A DNA stretch of 64,000 bases from Trichosporon coremiiforme (GCA_039545355.1 BCJJ01000003.1:2129092-2193091); one strand, 5' to 3'. Numbered from the stretch's first letter, positions 1 to 12,441 are shown. Program-made: numbers and translations. Notes: generated from the sequence alone by a model not told the origin.

Positions 1-2714
1 GATCCGACCTGCTGTTGAGATTCCAGATAACATTTTCTTCACGGCCGGATTTGGACTGCCGAATGGAGATAAGACAATGGTGTGCTGCGCATCGAGCAGG
101 GTGCATATGTCTGCCGCCAGCTAGCCCATGCCCCTGGGGCCAGTGGACAAGCCGGGGCCGATCTATGGGCAGAAAATGGGAAGACAGACGTCAGGGGATG
201 ACCCGGAATATGTTCGGAACATCATTGAATCGCGCTAAACTTCTTCCCTGACTCAGAGGATATCCCATAGCTCGAGGCAGACTGTCAGAAGCGACTTTCA
301 ACGGCATGTCTGCCTGCAGACGTGTTGTGCATACGGGGCGTACGGCCGTCGCTGACGAACGTACGGACGTCCGGTCCGGTCTGCCTGCCATCTGGACTGG
401 CCGCACGGATGGAAAGCGATGGATGAGTAGCAAGCGAGGCGGGAGACAGGTGCGGAGCGGGGCTGCTCCACGAGTGTCCGTGTCCCCCTGCTCCAAAACG
501 TCCACAAGGTCCCAAAGGACAACTGGCTGGCCCAAAGTCCACTCTACGGAGCAAGGTTGACACAGAGTTTGACAGAGGTACGATACAGATTGCTGAGGTA
601 CGACGGCCATGTCCACGACCCACAACACGGGATTCGGCGTGCGTGCCGTTCACGACAGCCAAGCCGGGCCGGCACAGAAGCAACGGTATGTAAACTAGTT
701 GTTCGGGCGGCAAGCTCTCGGGTTCTTCCTCTGGGGCAAGGAAATAGCATGGGTCACAAGTCGCAGGGATGGCATGCACTTACGTGCATGCAGCATGTCG
801 TCGGGCGTCTCGGGCAAGTTCCGAATGACCAGTTTATTCTGAGCACGCCAGCGAAGTGAGTCACGGGGGCCATTCAGGTTGGAACAATTCTGATCCGTCA
901 CCCTCTGGATATGTCGCCTTTCGCGCTGCCAGCTGCCTCGTCCCATGTCCGGGACCCTCAAGCTACAGGCTCGTGCGCCGTGGGCTGTCCTCACCCCGTA
1001 AGACCGAAATGAACCCATTTGCAGCCATGAGATGTCACGGAAGTGCTGCGGCGAGCCTCACAAGGGAGTCTCGGAAATCGGGAGATCGGGTCGCAACAGA
1101 GCGCACGCTGATCGTGCTGCACTCGAGTCCGTCTCATGTCGGTCCCGGGAGGGAGGGGAGTGCGTCGGGTCCTACGCATGCAATGCAACGCCTGCAGTAT
1201 GCATGACCGCAGCAAGGGTTGTGATTTGGCTGCTGCCTGCGGACGTCACTCGGGTGCGGTGTTTTCCAAGCAGTAGGAGACTGCGAGACTTTTTGGAGAG
1301 GCACATCGACAGGCACGAAGCGCAGTGTCAGTCGAATGAGGATCTCGTCTTGTGGTTTTAGAAGACCGCAGCAGGGGTTATCGGAGAGACAGGCAAACAA
1401 GCGAGCAGGAGCAGGTAGGGGGAGTAGGAGCGCCCAAGTGGAGGCAAGGCAATGTTCGATCGAGGTTGTCAAGGGATGCCTGGGTGTGATTGGGCAGGCG
1501 GAGAAGTCGATGCGGGCGCTGCGGCGGGCGGAGGCAAGTGGGTTCGCAAGCGGAGGTTCTCTGCTCGTGCCGCACCGCTCTCCAGCGCTCTAGCGTTGGG
1601 CAGCATGGGCCATGGGCGCTCCGCCTCTGGCCCCATACCGTCGTGCGGATCCCCTAGCCCCCTCCCCCGTATCCCTGTACCCAGGACTCAGCCAGGGACC
1701 CGCTCGACTCGGTCATACCTGGTTGGCGGGTGCAGATTACACCTCCATCCAGACCGTCCGGCTAACATGAGCCTGCGGCGCGCGGCGGCCTGACACCGTA
1801 CACCGCCAGCACGCAAGCAAACGGACGGCTCTCTTGCGGTTCTCTCTGGCTCAACTGTCAGCCCGCCAACTCGTCAGCCAGCATTTCAGCCAGCCAGCCG
1901 CCATATCCGCCAAGCGTCCGACCAGCAGCCGCCTGCAGCAGTCTCTTCCGACTAGCCTGCCGCCTGCAACATTTTCCTTGTTGTTGCATACACACCCTCA
2001 TCTACCTCAGCGCCCACCATCGTTCTCGACGCTCTCGACCTCGACGCCCGTGTCTCGACTCGCACGGTTCCAACGCCGAAAAACACCCACCGAGTCAACC
2101 CAGCTGATCTGGCGAATTTCGGGCGTAGACTGACTCCCTTTCCGCAATTCAGCCCACGAGTCTAGCCTGCACTCTGCTCCGTTCCGGCGCTTCCGGCCGT
2201 TGTCTTCAGTTGTCTTCCTCGACACACAAATCGTCTCCACTCCACTCCTCTTCATCTGTGTGATACACCAGTGACGGCGCACGCGACTCCCCGACGACCC
2301 CGACGCACCGAACACCACGGTAGATCCTGTCCCCACTGCAACTGAGCGAATCGGCGTCACTTGAACCCTCGATTCCCTTCACCGCTCGCACCCATTCTCG
2401 GCAATCTCTCGACGCCTTGACTCGTTTCTCAGATCTTCCCGCCGCCTGGACTTTGTGTTGCACACATCTGTGCCACCCAACGTGAAAGCACCTCCTTGTC
2501 ACAACACAGTGCGACCAAGTACGCCGCCCACGCGCCCACCCCCCTCGACGACTGCGGCAAACTCACCCTGGCCGACCGGAGTGACGTGACCCTCTTAAGA
2601 ACCTCGGGCAAGGACACCGCCGCCGGCATCACCGACCCTCGGCACTTGCCTCTTTTGTTGTTGTCATTACCCCGGCTCCTCTCTACTCCGCTACTCAGCT
2701 CCTAAGAAGCGGAA
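1..2714. other. Intergenic / probable long promoter and 5' leader
   Basis: No coding region could be supported. The open frames on both strands are short, overlap one another and show no family motif. From about 1800 to 2700 the + strand becomes strongly C/T-rich with no purine bias, as is typical of promoters and transcribed leaders of genes in this window. It probably belongs to the bHLH gene that begins at 2715. Short upstream ATG frames lie in it, for example at 1834 and 2496. Around 320-400 there is a GTACGG/CCGTACG-rich patch. Confidence 0.6.
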
Positions 2715-5296
2715 ATGGACTCGGCCTCTTCAGGCCTCTCCCCTTCGTCTTCGCAGCATTACTTTTCTACTCTCGACTTTCTCTCCCTAGCTGGTATCGA
2801 CGGGTCCTCTGAGGCCCAGTCCGCTGGACGTCACTACGTCCACGACGACGACGCACCTCTCGACGACCCCAGCCCCATCACTCTGGAGTCACGCACGTCT
2901 TCGGGACCCGGTCACTCGCGCAATCCTTCCTCGCCTGCCTCTTCCAAGGATCGGAAAGGCGCTGCCGGAATGGACGTCGACAACCATTCTCATTCACACA
3001 CGCCTGGCGCCAGCCAGGCTGGAGCCAAGGCCCACTCGTCTGGGCACGCAACACCTGCTGATGAGTTGAACAACCCGGTTGAGGCTGGCTCATCGTCTTA
3101 CGACATGCAGGCGGGAATGCTCCAACATCAGGTGAGTCAGGAGGTGGCGCTTCCACTGACTTTCAGCTCGAGCAGATCCACATGCAGTCGCCCATGGTTG
3201 GAGCGACGAACCCGACGTCACCATACACCAACATGGCCTCCATGTTCCTCACCTCGCCACCCAGCCACCAGAGTGGGATGTCCCACGCGGAAGGCTCCAG
3301 CTCCCAGCAGTCTCAAAGTCAGTCAGAGCTCGCCCGCTCTCAGTACCAGCGCAAATACAATGCCGCGGCAGACGCATTCGGAGGCATCCTCACGCCTGGT
3401 GTGTAGTCTGACCTTCTTTTGTGCGCAGTCGACTAACGCTTCGCAGGACCGAGCGGCGATCTTGTCCCCGACGTCCGTATGGACCTCATGAGTCCGATGC
3501 AGCTGGAGATGCTCGCTCGCGGCGAGATTGACATGGAGAACGTAGGTGTGTAGTCGTGCGTAAGCGCTAACCAGTCCTAGTTCCACACCGTTCCGTTGTT
3601 GTCGCCTGCTCTGTCAGGGCACTCCAGCTACGCGTCGCCCATGGTTCAAGCATCCTATGGTAGCAATGCGAGCCACCACGCTTTGCAGCAGCTGCAGCAT
3701 CAGCAACGACACTTCCAGGAGCAGTTACAGCTGTTACAGGAGCAGCAGAAGCAGTTACAGGCAACTGCGGCTGCCGTGGCTGCCGCGACCGGCTCGCCCT
3801 ACCTCATGCCCCAGGGCTCCTCGTCCTCGAGTCAGCAGGTTCAGAACCAGAACCAGGGCCAGTCAAGAAATCAAAACGGTCACAACTCGCAGCAGTCGGG
3901 AGGAGGCGGAGTCTCGACTCCCTCTCCTGGCAGCTACTTCTCGCCGTTAACCTCGCCAGCGCTCGAGCCCGCGGTCAGCCGAAGTGCCGCGCTGCGAGCA
4001 GCTGCTGCGCACCTGTCACCTGCGATGCACGGTTCCAACCAGCGGGCGCCGCATAGCCTCTCGGCGCTGAGCTCGCCGGCGTTAAACCCCGTCGGCTCGC
4101 TCGGTGGTGCGCAGCAGACGTTGTCTCCCGCTCTCGAGCCGCAGGGTAATAGCGACCTCGCCGACCCCGAGTACCTCAACGCCTTACAGGGCCTGTTGGA
4201 CAGCAACAACAGCAACACCAGTGCAAGCAGCGACCAGCGCGAGTACCAGTCGCCGATGCTTGGTCCCAGCAGCAGTGGCAGCACCGGCCCGCACCGGAGC
4301 TTGCCCGCCAAGTCTCGACCGTCCCCGATGATGAAGCCGACGCACCGGCACCGGCAAGCGAACTCGGGCTCATTGCCCTCGTCGCCGATGGCCTTCAAAG
4401 TACCGCAGGGCGGCGTCGGCTTCCTTCCGCCGGCCGCGATCGACCAGAGACCCAACCAGCCGCAGGGGCCCCCGTCAAATACGCCGAGTCCCGTGGACCT
4501 CGCGCAGATTATGCCGCCGCCGCCGGTTCCTGCGCCCTCGCGACCCAAGTCGCTCATGCCGATGACGCCTGCCTCGCTCATGAACCTGAAGAGCGAGGCC
4601 CAGTCCTCATCTGCCCCCTCCTCGGCCGCCTCGCAGCCGGAGCCCGAGGCGGAGGCTGGCTCGTCCAAGCTGCCCCCGCGCGCTGCCAAGAAGGCCACTG
4701 CCCCTAAACGTGGGAGCCGCCTTGTCCCGACCCCGCCGAAGCGTGCTCTCGCGATCCGGCCGCCAGGCGGCGGTGCGCGCAAGGCCGCTGCTACGCCAGC
4801 GACGGAGCCGGAGAACCGACGGACGTCGCACAAGGCTGCAGAGCAGAAGCGACGAGACTCGCTGAAGGCCGGCTTTGACGAGCTCCGACTGCTTCTTCCG
4901 CCGATCAACACGGAGGCACTGGACCCGGAGACCGGCGAGCCGATTCCTGGTTCATCCGCCCCACGACTGTTGCCCAAGTCTTCGCTTGTTCCCGACGACA
5001 ACCCGAACCGTGGCGTCAGTAAGGTCGCGCTCCTCAAGTTCTCGAACGAGTACATCATGCGCCTGCACGGCAAGCTTGACAAGCGCGATGCGTACATTGA
5101 GAAGCTCCGCGCTGAGGTCGAGCGCCTGCGAGACGGTGGCGCTGAGGAGATCAAAGGCGACGAGGGCGAGGACCTCCTCGAGATGGACATGACGATCGGC
5201 GAGGAGGAGGACGAAGACGAGGAGGGCATGGAGGTTGAGCCCGAGATCGAGGAGCGGCCGAAGCGCAGGGGGTCGGCTCGCAAGCTGGCCGCTTGA
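2715..5296 (+). CDS. bHLH transcription factor with an extended loop
   Basis: Exons 2715-3131, 3167-3398, 3447-3541 and 3581-5296 give 819 residues. The basic region and helix 1 begin near residue 660 (NRRTSHKAAEQKRRDSL). The His, Glu and Arg spacing is that of E-box (CACGTG-type) binding bHLH proteins. Helix 2 starts near 727 (VSKVALLKFSNEYI) and continues into a coiled coil. The helices are separated by about 40 residues, much longer than the usual bHLH loop. The rest is low complexity: a Ser/Pro-rich N-terminus, Gln/Asn-rich tracts around 280-345, and an acidic C-terminal tail ending in a basic cluster. It should act as a nuclear DNA-binding regulator. The target genes cannot be told from sequence. 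The SREBP-type Tyr in the basic region is absent, so this is not an Sre1 orthologue. Confidence 0.88.
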
Positions 5297-5770
5297 GCAG
5301 TCGTGTTTGTGGGGAAGGCGTAATTTAAGTGTGCATAGACTTTTAGGCTAGAGACTCAAGGACTATAGAAACCAGTTTGTTATATCACTAGGAGAATCGG
5401 GATGTAACAGTAGTTGAGCCGTAGCAATAGCGGGCGTAATGGGGCAGCACTCACTTACGCGAACAGGCGAGGGAGCGACAGCTCATGCGGCCAGTGAGCG
5501 AACACAAGTCGTGCGACTGGCTTGCGCCCGGTACAGCGGGGAAGCAAGCGGGGCACACTGAGTGAGACCGAGTGAGCCGCGTGTGTTCCGGGCCGTCGTA
5601 ACGGCAAGGGGCGGCATGGCGGGAGTGGGCAACTCTTCGACCGAGAAATCGCCGTGCCTTGCTCCTCACTCGCCGCCGTAGGTACGGACCCGTTATATCG
5701 GCCAACCCCCGAAGCAACAACTACATCACTCCCGGCTCTTGGCAACGAACACTCAACACACAACCTCAGC
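5297..5770. other. Intergenic, 3' end of bHLH gene and promoter of SMP-30 gene
   Basis: An AT-richer stretch follows the bHLH stop (about 5320-5410), consistent with a 3' UTR. The remainder is GC-rich promoter. No gene is visible. Confidence 0.5.
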
Positions 5771-6903
5771 ATGACGAAGGAAATCAAGGACGTGCCGATC
5801 TTCGAGGCGGAGCGCGTGCTCGAGTGCGGCAACACGTTGGGCGAGGGTGAGTCTTGTCCCCAGTTGGACGGTGATCGGTGAAAATGGTGGAAGGGGTGGA
5901 AAGTGGAGGTCGTCCATTGACCGCAATCTCGGCAGCGAGCCGCAGTGGGGAAGACAGCAACTGACAGAAAGGCATCACCTGGGCCAACGACCAGGTCGTG
6001 TGGGTCGACATTGAGAAGGCATCGGTGCACACTCTGTCCAAGGGGGAGCATGCCACCCGCTCCTTTCCGGAAACGCGCTACGTGCCCGCCGTCGCTGGCG
6101 TTGAGGGCAGATCATCGCTAGTCGCCGCCTTCCACGACCGGCTCGTGCACCTCCCCTCCCCCTCCCTCTCCCCCTCCTCTGTGACAGAGCCCGTCGCGAC
6201 CTTGATCCCGGAAGAGGAGAAGAGCCTCGTCCGCCTGAACGACGGAGCATGCGACCCCGCCGGCCGATTTGTGGTGGGCAGCATGAATCTGGACGGACTC
6301 GGGATCTCTCCCCCCCTTGGCAAGCTTTATTCTGTCGCCGCAACTCCTGAGGGAGGGTACGAAGTGAAGATCCTGCTCGAGGACGTGGGGTGCTCGAACG
6401 GGATCGACTGGACCCCCGACGGAAGGACAATGTACTACATCGACTCTGCGCATCCGCGCGTAGACGTGTTCGACTATGACGTGTCGACGGGGAGTATCTC
6501 GAACAGGCGTACCTTTGTCACCGAGGCTGACCTTCCACCCTTGCCGGCCGTCAGCAAGACGCCGGCACCCATGGTCGCCTTTGACGGTCTGACTGTCGAT
6601 GGGTGCGGTAACGTCTGGGTCGCTAGGTGGGGCGAGTCCCGCGTCGTTTGCTATACTCCCCAGGGGGTCCCGCTCTTCCAGATCGTCACGCCTGGAGGTA
6701 GGACGCCGACGATTCCTGCTTTCGGGGGAGAAGGGCTCGACGAGCTCTGGCTCGCTACGGCTAGTGCAGAGTTGGCGGGGCAGAGGATGGAGGACTGGCC
6801 GACATCGGGAGACGTGTACAGGCTCAAGATTGGGCCCGACGTCAAGGCTCTTCTCGGCGGAGGGTGGAAGGGTCGCGTGCGCCATGGGTTCCGCCTCGCC
6901 TGA
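5771..6903 (+). CDS. SMP-30/gluconolactonase-family hydrolase
   Basis: Exons 5771-5846 and 5972-6903 give 335 residues, close to the usual family length of about 300. The single intron is 125 nt, longer than most here. Splicing joins LGE to GITWANDQVVWVDIE, recreating the family's first blade. The four divalent-metal ligands of the six-bladed propeller can be placed at E25 (LGEG), N115 (RLNDGACDPAGRF), N168 (CSNGIDWTPDG) and D230 (FDGLTVDGCGNVWVA). The protein should be a cytosolic metal-dependent lactonase or sugar-acid lactone hydrolase. The true substrate cannot be assigned from sequence. No signal peptide is seen. Confidence 0.9.
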
Positions 6904-7147
6904 GCATTCAGTAGAAAGTTAGAAAACCATCAGTAGTTAAGAAGAGAAGTATAGCATTGTACGATGAGAAATGGAATCCATACAAGGGGAGAAAAAGAAA
7001 CACACACAAATGCTAAGAGTCATGCTGGGGCCTGGGGTGCCAGGCTGCTGTTTCGGCGCTGCTTGCGCTATCGCCGGCGTCGGGCTGGGCCGCTCGCTGC
7101 GTCTTCACGGATTGAGATGCACTCCGCGCGCGCGCTCGCGTTGGCGC

Positions 7148-7547
7148 TTAGAGCCACTGGCTCTTGTCCCACGCAGGGTCTTGGAGGAACGCGCAGAGCA
7201 CCTTGGATCCAGTCTGCAGGAGGGGGTGGCCCGCGACAATCTCGAGGAAGCGCTGCAGACCCTCACGGCGCTGCTCAATCACATCGTCCGTGAACCGGTT
7301 CGTGAACACCTTGCCCGGCAGAGGCGGGATGTTGACGCGCGTGCTCTCCCGCTCGAGAATGTCCCGGAACGCCTCAAAGTCGCTGTATCGGCGGCGCACG
7401 ACCGAGTGCCGGATCTTGAACGCGGGAATGTTCGTCTGCGTGTTAGCGATACTGGAGCGAGAACCCTCCGAGGGTGGCGAGCGTGACGACGGGCAGCTTG
7501 GACGAACGACCCTCGCCTCCTTGCCCGCCCGCATCACTGCAACTTAC

Positions 7548-7580
<33 letters not shown>

Positions 7581-7924
7581 ACGCCCAACGCCATGCGTCA
7601 GCGGGTTGCGCACCTCGATCTCGAGGAACGACTCGGGCACAGCGTACATCTCCTCGAACTGGCGTCAGCTACCTGAAGGACTCCTCAGCTTACAGTCTGT
7701 GGCCGCCCGGCGAGACGGGCCATGTCGGTGAAGGTGAGGCGCTGCGACGAGTCTGCGCGAGCGAACGGGGAGTGCGTCGCATCGGGTGACGGGGTAGTCG
7801 GGGCGTGCACAGCTGCGAAAGTGTCAGCGGCGAGTTCTGTCAGTCACGGCTTTTGTTGTGGTTTGGTGATTAGGTGGCTAGGAGGTGGGAAGAGATACGC
7901 ACGGCCCGCCTGCTGCTGGTTCAT
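7148..7924 (-). CDS. SNX3: Sorting nexin Snx3/Grd19 (PX domain)
   Basis: In transcript order the exons are 7924-7903, 7812-7694, 7658-7548 and 7435-7148, giving 179 residues. The protein is essentially one PX domain behind a short disordered N-terminus. Diagnostic stretches are [30 protein letters not shown] and [10 protein letters not shown], which build the phosphatidylinositol-3-phosphate pocket. The end, [10 protein letters not shown], is typical of the Snx3 family. It should bind PI3P on endosomes and work with retromer in recycling membrane proteins to the Golgi. The first exon is only 22 nt. The gene is convergent with the SMP-30 gene and divergent from the ELMO gene. Confidence 0.94.
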
Positions 7925-8610
7925 GGTGAGTGTGGGCAAGCTGCGATGGAGTGTGACGTGGGGATGTGGTGTGAGAGATGCTGAAGGCGTCGGGTGCTCG
8001 GCCGCTGTCGGAGTGCGTGTGCTTGTGTTTGGTTGATCAGACGAGGAAGACAGATGGAAGACAAAAATGGGGCGGTGGTGAGGACCATACGAGTAACGGT
8101 GGACTCGCCATCGGCCTCGTCCTGGCCTACGCCTGCCATTGCTGGGCGGAGGCGAGCGCAGGCGAGCATGGCGCAGTGGCCAACCAGTCTAGCACCTGGC
8201 CTGGAGCGGGTCTACGCCTAGCGCGCCTGCCCAGCCTGCCCAGCCAGCCCAATATGACCTGATTCTAATGCAGCATTAGATCAATAGATTCCGCTAATGA
8301 TTCCAGCTTATGAGGGGTCAGGGGTGGCTATCCGCGGAATCCCTGGGTGGTACCTGGGTTCTGGGTGCAGAACAGTGTGCTCGGCGCAGGGTCGCGCTCA
8401 GCCGGCCCTGCCAGCCCTGTCCGCCTGGCCGGTAGCTCTCCTGGTTCAGACGGAGCAGGATCCCATGAGCTCACTTTGGCTCACCTGGTGTGCGTCTGTC
8501 CTTTCCATCCGTTCCTGTCCTCCGACGTTCCTTCCTTCTCTCTCCATCTTACCAACTCACCCATCCTTCTTTACGGCGCCTCCTCTCACCAGCTCGTCAA
8601 TCCTCGGCAA
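7925..8610. other. Divergent intergenic region between SNX3 and ELMO genes
   Basis: It holds a short CAGCCTGCC-type repeat ending in a CCAAT motif (about 8228-8253), followed by a 15-nt perfect inverted repeat and a second CTAATG copy. The last 100 bp before the ELMO ATG are C/T-rich. No coding sequence is supported. Confidence 0.5.
8265..8279. repeat. Short perfect inverted repeat CTAATGC-A-GCATTAG
   Basis: Seven-base arms flank a single A. Another CTAATG lies about 15 bases downstream. The position, in a shared promoter just after a CCAAT motif, would suit a dimeric regulator site. That is inference only. Confidence 0.4.
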
Positions 8611-11489
8611 ATGGTCGACCAGCAGCTTCCCCACTCGTCCCCGGGGAAGGCGAGGTCCCATCGATCCCGGGGGTCGAGGGCCTCCAACGCAGGTTCAGCG
8701 TCTTCCTCGCCCCGCATCTCGTCGTCGGCCACCTTCCAGTCCGGCAAGAATGAGAATGCGATCCCGACCAATGTCATCACCTACAAGGGTACGTTTGTCT
8801 CCTTCAGCCGCGGCCTCCTTTGCTTGCTGACGCTGCCTCCAGGACGCCGCATTCCTGCGCGCATAGATCCAGACGCTGTGAGTGGTCGAGGGTGATTGCG
8901 ACGCGCGCTTCGAACTTGGTCCGCGGTCCGTGCGCGGCGCCGTCGAAACAACCGCTCCGCAGCGGAGACCAACTAACGGACAGAGCATCCTCCGCGTCGT
9001 CGAGATTATGGCGAAGAGCTTCAACGCGCCCGAACACCATGTCGCGCTGGCTCTGCGTGATGAAAGTGACAATCTGGTCACCCAGGCCAACATTGCGGAG
9101 AAGGTGGCGTCGCGTGAGACCCTAAAGTGAGTTTCAGACAAGACACCACGAATTGACAACCCAGGCTCGTACCCGCACCGAACACAGAAGCCGTCACGGT
9201 TGTGATGTCGTTGATCGATGCTAGAGGCATCAAGCGAGGATGTTGCGGAGCTTTGCCCAAGAGCGAGAACTCGCAGATCCCCGAGGACACCGGGACACTC
9301 CCTGCCAAGCTCGCGCTCTTCAACCTGCAGAAGTACATCAAGGAGGATGACTTCGCGGTGGAGTTCATGCTCAAAGGAGGTGTCAAGTTCCTGGTCGACC
9401 TGATCACGGATGAAGGGCCAAGAATTCTCACTGGCAACTCTCTAGCGGTGAGCTCGCGTGGGTTTGAGCAGAGCTGATGACAGTACGCACTGCAAGGCAT
9501 CAGGGGTGTCATGGACTACGATAACGGCTGGGGCAACTTCTCAGACGCGTTCATCGACCGTGTCATTCGCATCCTTGCGACCTCGAACGTCACCAACGTC
9601 GTGCGACCGGCCACGGTCATTATCCGAAAACTCGTCAATGCCTCTCCGAAAGGGCATAACGCCAAGGGCAAGAGCAAGGCGCGGGAAGATGACGCAGTTA
9701 ACAACTACGGCTTCGAGAGGATCTTCGGGCGCATCTCGGAGGCTGGATTACAGATCGACGATGGACAGGTAGGGCCGGGGGCTGAGCGAGTGTTCCGACC
9801 GATCGTGAAGCGCTTGGAGGTGCAGCGCGACCTGGAGCTCGTCTCCCAGAGTTTGGCCCTCATCAACGCGTGTCTCCGATCAGCTCAACAAGAGGGGAGC
9901 AAGCGTTACTCGGAGCTCATCAGTGTGATTGAGGCTCTGGGAACCCGCAGGCATGTGGCGGTACGTGGTAGCAACAGCGCTGTACCCTAGCTAACCTCAG
10001 CGACTGATTCCCGTTAGCTCCAACAATATGGTCGAGGGTCGCATCCTGGACTTCCAGAACAGGTACGCCAACGTCCTACGGTATCACTCCCTGCGGCCAG
10101 TGCGACCAGCGACGAACACGACGCACGAGCGCTACCTCAGTGACATCTGGAACGCTGGCCGCCTTGATGACGAGGAAGCAACGGCGAGCAGTATCAACAT
10201 CAGCTCTACGCGGATCAGTAGCCCAGACTACCATCATTCGGGCGGCCCGCGATCGTGGGAGGGCTGGCGGCGCATGGGACTTTCGCTCGAATTCGCGGAC
10301 GACTCTGAGGAGCTCAACGAGACCGATTTGTTCCGTTCAGTCGGCGAGCTCGGGCTGGAGTGTCTGCACTATTACGCCATGCACGAGGAGAACTTCCACA
10401 GTGTCGTCTTGGAGCAGCAGGCGCGACCCGAAGACCGGCGGTGTCCCATCGGACGTGCGAGCGCGGAGTGCGTCAAGGTTCTGTATGACCACTACAAGAT
10501 CTCCCAGTCTGCCTCCCGCGGCTCATCACATTTCCAGCCGTTCATGCTGAACTTCCCGCGCCTGCACTCGCTCGTGCTCAAGTTCTTCCTCCGGATGTGG
10601 CAGGATTCTGAGTCACGACTGGATGATTTCGAGCGCCTGAGCTACCTTGTGACGTCGCAGGTCCGCCTGACGCTCTCCAACGAACACGCCAAGACGTGGT
10701 TGAATCTGGAGAACGACTTCCTCGGAACCGACTACAGGAACATTCGTGACGGACAGATGGAGATGATCGACAAGGAGGATGGTCTGCTGGAGCGCCCGGC
10801 GGTTAATGACTTACGGGACAAGGTCAGGCGGGAAGCTTACGAGGTGGTCTCGGATCAGAGGCTTCTTTGCATGATGCAAGGAAGTTGGTTTAACGCGGCT
10901 CACGTTCTTGTTCCGGGTATCGAGCAGGCGAGCCGCCCGACACCTTCGAAGCCGTTGCGCTTCGTACGCCTCTCGCAGGACCAGCAGACATTGCACTGGG
11001 GAGAGTTTGTGGAGCGCAGTGCCGTGCCTCCTAGTTACGAGCAGCTGAAGTACAAAAGTGTGTAATGCCCTTGGAACATGCTAACCCGCTAGTTAATCTC
11101 GATGACGTTACGGAGGTCCATGTCCAGACTGGGTGTGCCATCGGCTCCCGCAGCCCCGACCTCGTGTCCAAGCTCTCAATCTCGCTCATGTCTGGCCCGA
11201 ATCTCAGTCTGCTGGACATTGACGCCATCCACGCTCAGCAGTTTGCCGAGTGGACCGATGGACTGCTCGTTCTGAAGGGCCAGTCGGAGATGGGTACCCA
11301 GGAGTCGAACAACTACGTTCATGTGAGTTGACCAAGCTTCGGAACTTTGGAAATAACTAATGTCAGATCCTCACAGAGCTTGCGCTCAAGATTCGCCTGC
11401 TGGACATCACCGGTGACGGTATCGAGGTCCCGCAGCGGGTCAACTTCGGGAACGCGCCCAAGAGCACGGACTTCTGGTTTGCAGGCTAG
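8611..11489 (+). CDS. ELMO/CED-12 domain protein
   Basis: Eight exons: 8611-8788, 8843-8877, 8984-9126, 9165-9447, 9484-9960, 10001-11057, 11093-11322 and 11367-11489, giving 841 residues (animal ELMO1 is about 730). After a Ser-rich N-terminus comes a ubiquitin-like/Ras-binding type segment (SILRVVEIMAKSF...HHVALALRDE), then armadillo-like helical repeats. The ELMO domain follows around 430-580 (WEGWRRMGLSLEF, ELGLECLHYYAMHEENF). A PH-like region occupies the C-terminus. ELMO proteins pair with DOCK-type exchange factors to activate Rac GTPases and remodel actin. In a fungus the inferred role is polarity signalling at the cortex. Joining exon 5 to exon 6 at 10001 restores RLI...ILDFQNR, found in animal ELMOs. 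Confidence 0.9.
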
Positions 11490-11689
11490 CCAGTCCGACC
11501 AGAACACTCTCTTCTTCTTTCGCCACTTGGTTTATTGGTTCCCCGCGTGTTTTACGCTTCACGCCTGACGATGACGAACGCCCTGCCACTTTTCCTTTAT
11601 ATAATCTTGTACATGTCGAGTGTCGACGGGGTATGAATATATAATCACAGTATTATACACTCTGGAGCTGCCGCCTCGTCTAGGCAAGT

Positions 11690-12441
11690 CTATTCCTCCT
11701 CCATGTCGCTGCCGCCGGCGCTGCCGACGCTCCGATCCATGTCCTCCATGAGCTGGATGTCGTCCGAATCGTACTCGCCGCTCTCCTCGATCTGGCCCGA
11801 GACGCCCTCATCGCCCTCGTCCGAAGCGTCCATGTCCTCGAGATCCGCATCGAGGTCAACTTCGGCACCTTCCTCCTCTTCCTCGGGCGCGGGGGAGGGT
11901 GAGATAGCATGCGCCTCCTCCTGGCGGTGTGACGGGTCCGAAGGTGTCGGCGACTGATGTCAGCTGCCTGCACTTATCCCAGCTGTCAATGTCAAATACT
12001 CACCGGCGCCGTCTCCATCTCGCCAAGCGTCATCCTCCGTCCAAACGGCATTAGGAACCGGTGTCCGAACTGGTTTATGCTTGCTTTCTCCTCATCCAGA
12101 GCAGCTTCTTCGTCACTGAGGTCGGCGAGGTCGTGCGCGACCGCGAACCCCGCCGGCCGTTTGCCCGTCAGCGCCCGCCTCTGCGCTCGTGCGAGACTGG
12201 AACGACGGGCAGCCGCGGCCGAGTGCGGAGGGACAGGGACGGAGGTGCGCGGTTTCCACCGTCCGCCGCTGCCTAAGGAAGGCAACGATGAAACCGACGA
12301 GGAAGGCGTTCGTGAGGAGGAAGAGGAGGCGGAGTAGGGGTTCAGAAGTGAGGCGTGGACTCGGTCCCGCGACGATATCGTGTAGGCGTAGTAGCTGAAG
12401 AGGGGCGAGGGACGCTGCGGCGGCAGCGCGTTGCTTGTCAT
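11690..12441 (-). CDS. Probable anaphase-promoting complex subunit Apc15-like protein
   Basis: Transcript order 12441-12004 and 11953-11690, 233 residues. The core DEEAALDEEKASINQFGHRF followed by LMPFGRRMTLGEME resembles the fungal Apc15 signature: an acidic lead-in, a helix, an FG-aromatic-x-P-G step, then a Thr-Leu-containing helix. A long Asp/Glu-rich tail follows (EDMD, DSDD, MEDMD), as in APC15. APC15 helps the complex turn over the mitotic checkpoint complex. The N-terminal half is Ser/Pro-rich and unremarkable. An in-frame upstream ATG at 12549 would add 36 residues. I prefer 12441 because that extension looks like leader. The assignment rests on a short motif and could be wrong. Confidence 0.6.

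Noticed and set aside
285..779. Open frames on the minus strand near the left end
   Set aside because: Cys/His/Arg/Pro-rich translations in several overlapping frames, no motif. The region looks noncoding.
3934..5283. 449-codon open frame antisense to the bHLH gene
   Set aside because: Ser/Arg/Gly-rich mirror of GC-biased codons; the sense strand has a clear bHLH domain and intron structure.
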